Source: Mycobacterium sp. 852002-51961_SCH5331710 (lineage in GTDB: Bacteria; Actinomycetota; Actinomycetes; Mycobacteriales; Mycobacteriaceae). From it: a stretch of DNA of 64,000 bases. The position numbers and the translations under genes were made by a program. The stretch covers positions 1 through 64,000 of the forward strand of contig NZ_LZSQ01000084.1 of the NCBI RefSeq assembly GCF_001665535.1. Reading direction: 5' to 3'. The notes under the pieces are model-generated. The model was given only the letters and a program-made list of their open reading frames with translations. It was not told the origin of the DNA and searched no databases. Of the stretch, positions 61,794 through 64,000 are shown piece by piece; position 1 is the first letter of the stretch; each line of letters starts with the position of its first letter.

Positions 61794-62648
61794 TCAGGGC
61801 TCTTCGAGGAGCCTCAGGGGATGCAGCCCGTCGACCGCGCCGACGAACGGCGGGTGGATGCTGTATCCGATCATTCGGCGGATGTCGTCGGACACCTCTC
61901 GCGCGGTGTCGCGGGATATCGACAGCGTGAACGCCTCCATCGGCCGCAGCCACGGCTGGCAGTATTGGGCGGTCACGGCGAGTCGGTCGGTGTCGGTGGT
62001 GTTCGCGCCGCCGCCGTGCCAGAGCGTGCCGACGAAGAAGACGCATGAGCCCGCGGGCATGACGACGGGCATCGCGGGGTCGTCCGGTTCGGGGCGGCGC
62101 CTGCCCCAGCGGTGGCTGCCGGGATAGAGCACGGTGGCGCCGTTGTCGGCGGTGAAGTCGTCGATCGCCCAGATCGTCGCGGCCGCAAGCGGGTCGCGCG
62201 GCCGCGGGATCGGATAGAAGCCGTCGTCGTGGTGGGCCATCTGGGCGGTCTCGCCGGGCTGGATGTTGATGGCCTGCAACGCGGACAGCAGGTAGTTGTC
62301 CATGAGCAGCCGGTCGAGAACCGCCAGCACCCGCGGATGGTCGACCAGCCCGTCGCAGACCCGCGTCCTGCTCAGCAGGCTGTACACGCGCTGTGTGTGC
62401 CGCCCCTCGAACGCGTTGCGCCCCGTATGCGCGAGCCACGGCGCGACCGTCTCTTTGATCTGCCGGCACTCGTCGGCGCTGAGCAGGTTCTCCCAGATGA
62501 GATAGCCGTCGCGGTCGAGGGACGCCATGTCGGCGTCGACGACCGCCGGGTCCACCTCGGCGCCGCCGGTCGGTGTCCACTTGTATCGGCGTGCCAGATC
62601 GCCGCGCAGGTCCTCGAGTGTGGTGACGGGTTCGTCGTCGATGCTCAT
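61794..62648 (-). CDS. phytanoyl-CoA dioxygenase family protein
   Basis: 284 residues from ATG 62648 (MSIDDEPVTTLEDLRGDL). The Fe(II)/2-oxoglutarate core is visible: DRDGYLIWENLLSADEC, metal ligands HHDDGF (H-x-D) and the distal His in LWHGGGANTT, with YPGSHRWGRRRPEP before it. Such enzymes hydroxylate unactivated carbons of lipids or secondary metabolites. It lies 166 bp downstream of the carotenoid oxygenase gene in the same direction, with a 56-nt hairpin between. Substrate unknown. Confidence 0.9.
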   Translation of the reverse strand: MSIDDEPVTTLEDLRGDLARRYKWTPTGGAEVDPAVVDADMASLDRDGYLIWENLLSADECRQIKETVAPWLAHTGRNAFEGRHTQRVYSLLSRTRVCDGLVDHPRVLAVLDRLLMDNYLLSALQAINIQPGETAQMAHHDDGFYPIPRPRDPLAAATIWAIDDFTADNGATVLYPGSHRWGRRRPEPDDPAMPVVMPAGSCVFFVGTLWHGGGANTTDTDRLAVTAQYCQPWLRPMEAFTLSISRDTAREVSDDIRRMIGYSIHPPFVGAVDGLHPLRLLEEP

Positions 62649-62740
62649 CAGCAGCCCTCCCCTGCGTTCGGTCGGCCTATGCAAACACTGAACCTCGCTG
62701 GGGCACGGGTCAAGGACCTCGGGGGCTGGGCCTGGGGGCT

Positions 62741-62796
62741 CGTTTGTGAATATGGCGACGGACTCGGGTGCGAAAACGTCGTCAGATTCACAAACG
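62741..62796. repeat. 56-nt intergenic hairpin, copy 3
   Basis: Outer 11-bp arms CGTTTGTGAAT (62741-62751) and ATTCACAAACG (62786-62796), a 4x4 internal loop, an inner 5-bp stem CGACG/CGTCG (62756-62760, 62777-62781) and a 16-nt loop. It is in the 166-bp space between the carotenoid oxygenase end and the dioxygenase start, which holds nothing else I recognise. It could be a terminator or an operator. Confidence 0.75.
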
Positions 62797-62814
62797 GCGC
62801 CCGCTACAACGGTT

Positions 62815-64000
62815 TCAGCGGGGGCGCGGGGCGAAGTTGCCGTGAAAGCCCTGCGGAATGTGGTGGCGCAGGTGGGCGGCGGCGATCGGACCGGCGGCGA
62901 TGTCGGCGGCGTCGAAGATCACCAGGCGCGACGTGTGCGTGCGCGCCTGGTATTCGACGGAGAGCACCCACCCGTCGTCCTCTGCGGTTGCCTTGGGCTT
63001 GGCGGCGAACACCGGCTCGCAGAAGCTGTTTCCGGCCTCGGGTGTGGTGTATGTCGACGCGGAGGAGTCGCTCAGGTCGAGTCTGGTGATCGAGTCGTAG
63101 AACGACACCAGATGGTGGCGCGTGTTGACGTAGGCGTACCGATGTTGACGACCCTCGACTGCGTCGTTGTGACGGGGGAATTCGCAGGGAAGATCGGACA
63201 GCGCTTCGGCGATGACGCGTCCCGACCGTGTGAGGCGGTAGCGCATGAACGTCGAAGGGGCGTCGTCGAGGGGTGCGACGTGGAAGCGGTTGAGCCGCTG
63301 TAGGAGTCGGCCGTCGTCGTAAATGATCGCGTCGATGACGGTGTCGCCGTCGTCGTCGTAGGCGTTGCTGAGGTGGAACATCAGGACAGCGTCGTATTCG
63401 ATGGTGCGGATCTTGCCGCCGTCCCGCGGCACCAGGACGAACACGCTGCCCCGCTCGGGCCGGTACCGCATGGCGTCGCCCATCGGCTTGAGCCCCAGCA
63501 GCACCGGTAGCGCAGCCGGGATGATGGGCGAGACCACGAACACCAGATGGCTTTCCGTCAGCGCGAAGTCGTGCACCATGGCGACGTAGGGCAGCCGCGC
63601 CGAGCGGAAGTGCTTCAGCCGACCCGTCGGATCGGTGCGATAGATCCGTAGGTGCGGCCTCGGGATGAACTCGACGCCGAAGTTGAACATCTCGCCGGAT
63701 CGCGGGCAGAAGCACGGGTGCGCCGAATACGAACCCACCCAGCGCAATTCGCCGCCGAATCGGCGGACACGGATGGTTTCCAGTGTCTCGGGGTCGATCT
63801 CGTGCGGTGGCCCGCCTTCCCACAAGGCGTACAGCCGGCCGGCGTGCTCGACGACGTTGGTATTGGCCAGATTCGGCGGGAGGCGACCGATGTTGGACTT
63901 GATGCCGCCGGGCGCGGCGGTGCCCATGTGGTTGAGCCCGGTCTTGCCGAGATAGTGGTTGGTCCGCACGTACCGGTTCTTGTAGTGAACGGCGCCGTCG
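62815..64000 (-). CDS. carotenoid oxygenase family protein, N-terminus beyond the window
   Basis: The frame stays open to the right edge (395 residues visible; DGAVHYKNRYVR at the border matches the usual interior DGMVHxVxxxxG region, so about 80-100 residues are missing). All four iron-binding histidines are recognisable: SYSAHPCF, MVHDFALTE, LMFHLSNAYDD and GFHGNFAPR near the C-terminus. Enzymes of this family cleave C=C bonds of carotenoids, apocarotenoids or stilbenes with O2. The substrate is not deducible. The downstream dioxygenase gene may belong to the same operon. Confidence 0.9.
   Translation of the reverse strand, partial: DGAVHYKNRYVRTNHYLGKTGLNHMGTAAPGGIKSNIGRLPPNLANTNVVEHAGRLYALWEGGPPHEIDPETLETIRVRRFGGELRWVGSYSAHPCFCPRSGEMFNFGVEFIPRPHLRIYRTDPTGRLKHFRSARLPYVAMVHDFALTESHLVFVVSPIIPAALPVLLGLKPMGDAMRYRPERGSVFVLVPRDGGKIRTIEYDAVLMFHLSNAYDDDGDTVIDAIIYDDGRLLQRLNRFHVAPLDDAPSTFMRYRLTRSGRVIAEALSDLPCEFPRHNDAVEGRQHRYAYVNTRHHLVSFYDSITRLDLSDSSASTYTTPEAGNSFCEPVFAAKPKATAEDDGWVLSVEYQARTHTSRLVIFDAADIAAGPIAAAHLRHHIPQGFHGNFAPRPR

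Overview
The window is high-GC actinobacterial DNA, almost certainly from a Mycobacterium/Mycolicibacterium. The clearest pointers are two adjacent mycolic-acid methyltransferase genes, a KasA/KasB-like ketoacyl synthase, a GH16 glucanase resembling Rv0315, a DUF5994 gene and SigF-like promoters (GTTT-N15-GGGTA).

Left part (1-15.2 kb): a selenoprotein locus. A partial IS30-family element abuts the 3' end of nrfD. Then come nrfD, fdhB and fdhA on the minus strand, a formate dehydrogenase operon whose catalytic subunit is interrupted by one in-frame UGA followed by a clear bacterial SECIS hairpin. The machinery to read that codon lies nearby: selB, selA, tRNA-Sec(UCA) and selD, with a DUF488 gene between selA and the tRNA. 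Between the operon and the sel genes sit a Tat-exported GH16 protein, a GT-C-like membrane protein, a DUF1348 protein and a hemerythrin-like protein with a SigF-type promoter.

Middle part (15-28.7 kb): envelope and oxidative genes. These include a receptor-type Ser/Thr kinase whose outside domain is a solute-binding protein, a membrane protein, an exported collagen-like repeat protein, a cytochrome P450, a translationally coupled MDR oxidoreductase/aldehyde dehydrogenase pair, a flippase-like membrane protein with an embedded pseudokinase-like segment, two mycolic-acid methyltransferase paralogues, a ketoacyl-synthase paralogue lacking its catalytic cysteine, and a DUF2237 gene.

Right part (28.8-60.9 kb): a compact biosynthetic island dominated by one 30,015-bp gene for a 10,004-residue non-ribosomal peptide synthetase. 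It has eight modules: C-A-T, C-A-T-E, C-A-T, C-A-T-E, C-A-T, C-A-T-E, C-A-T, C-A-T-TE. The predicted product is an N-acylated octapeptide of pattern L-D-L-D-L-D-L-L. An MbtH-like gene and a TcmP/LCM-type methyltransferase lie upstream and a class I methyltransferase is coupled downstream. No acyl-AMP ligase, carrier protein or exporter is present. Broken copies of the flanking genes at the two edges (a nitroreductase tail on the left, a DUF2237 tail on the right) suggest insertion between two formerly adjacent genes.

Right edge (61.3-64 kb): a deazaflavin-type nitroreductase, a phytanoyl-CoA dioxygenase-family protein and a partial carotenoid oxygenase. Three intergenic hairpins of exactly 56 nt (8591, 9778, 62741) look like a small family of structured elements.
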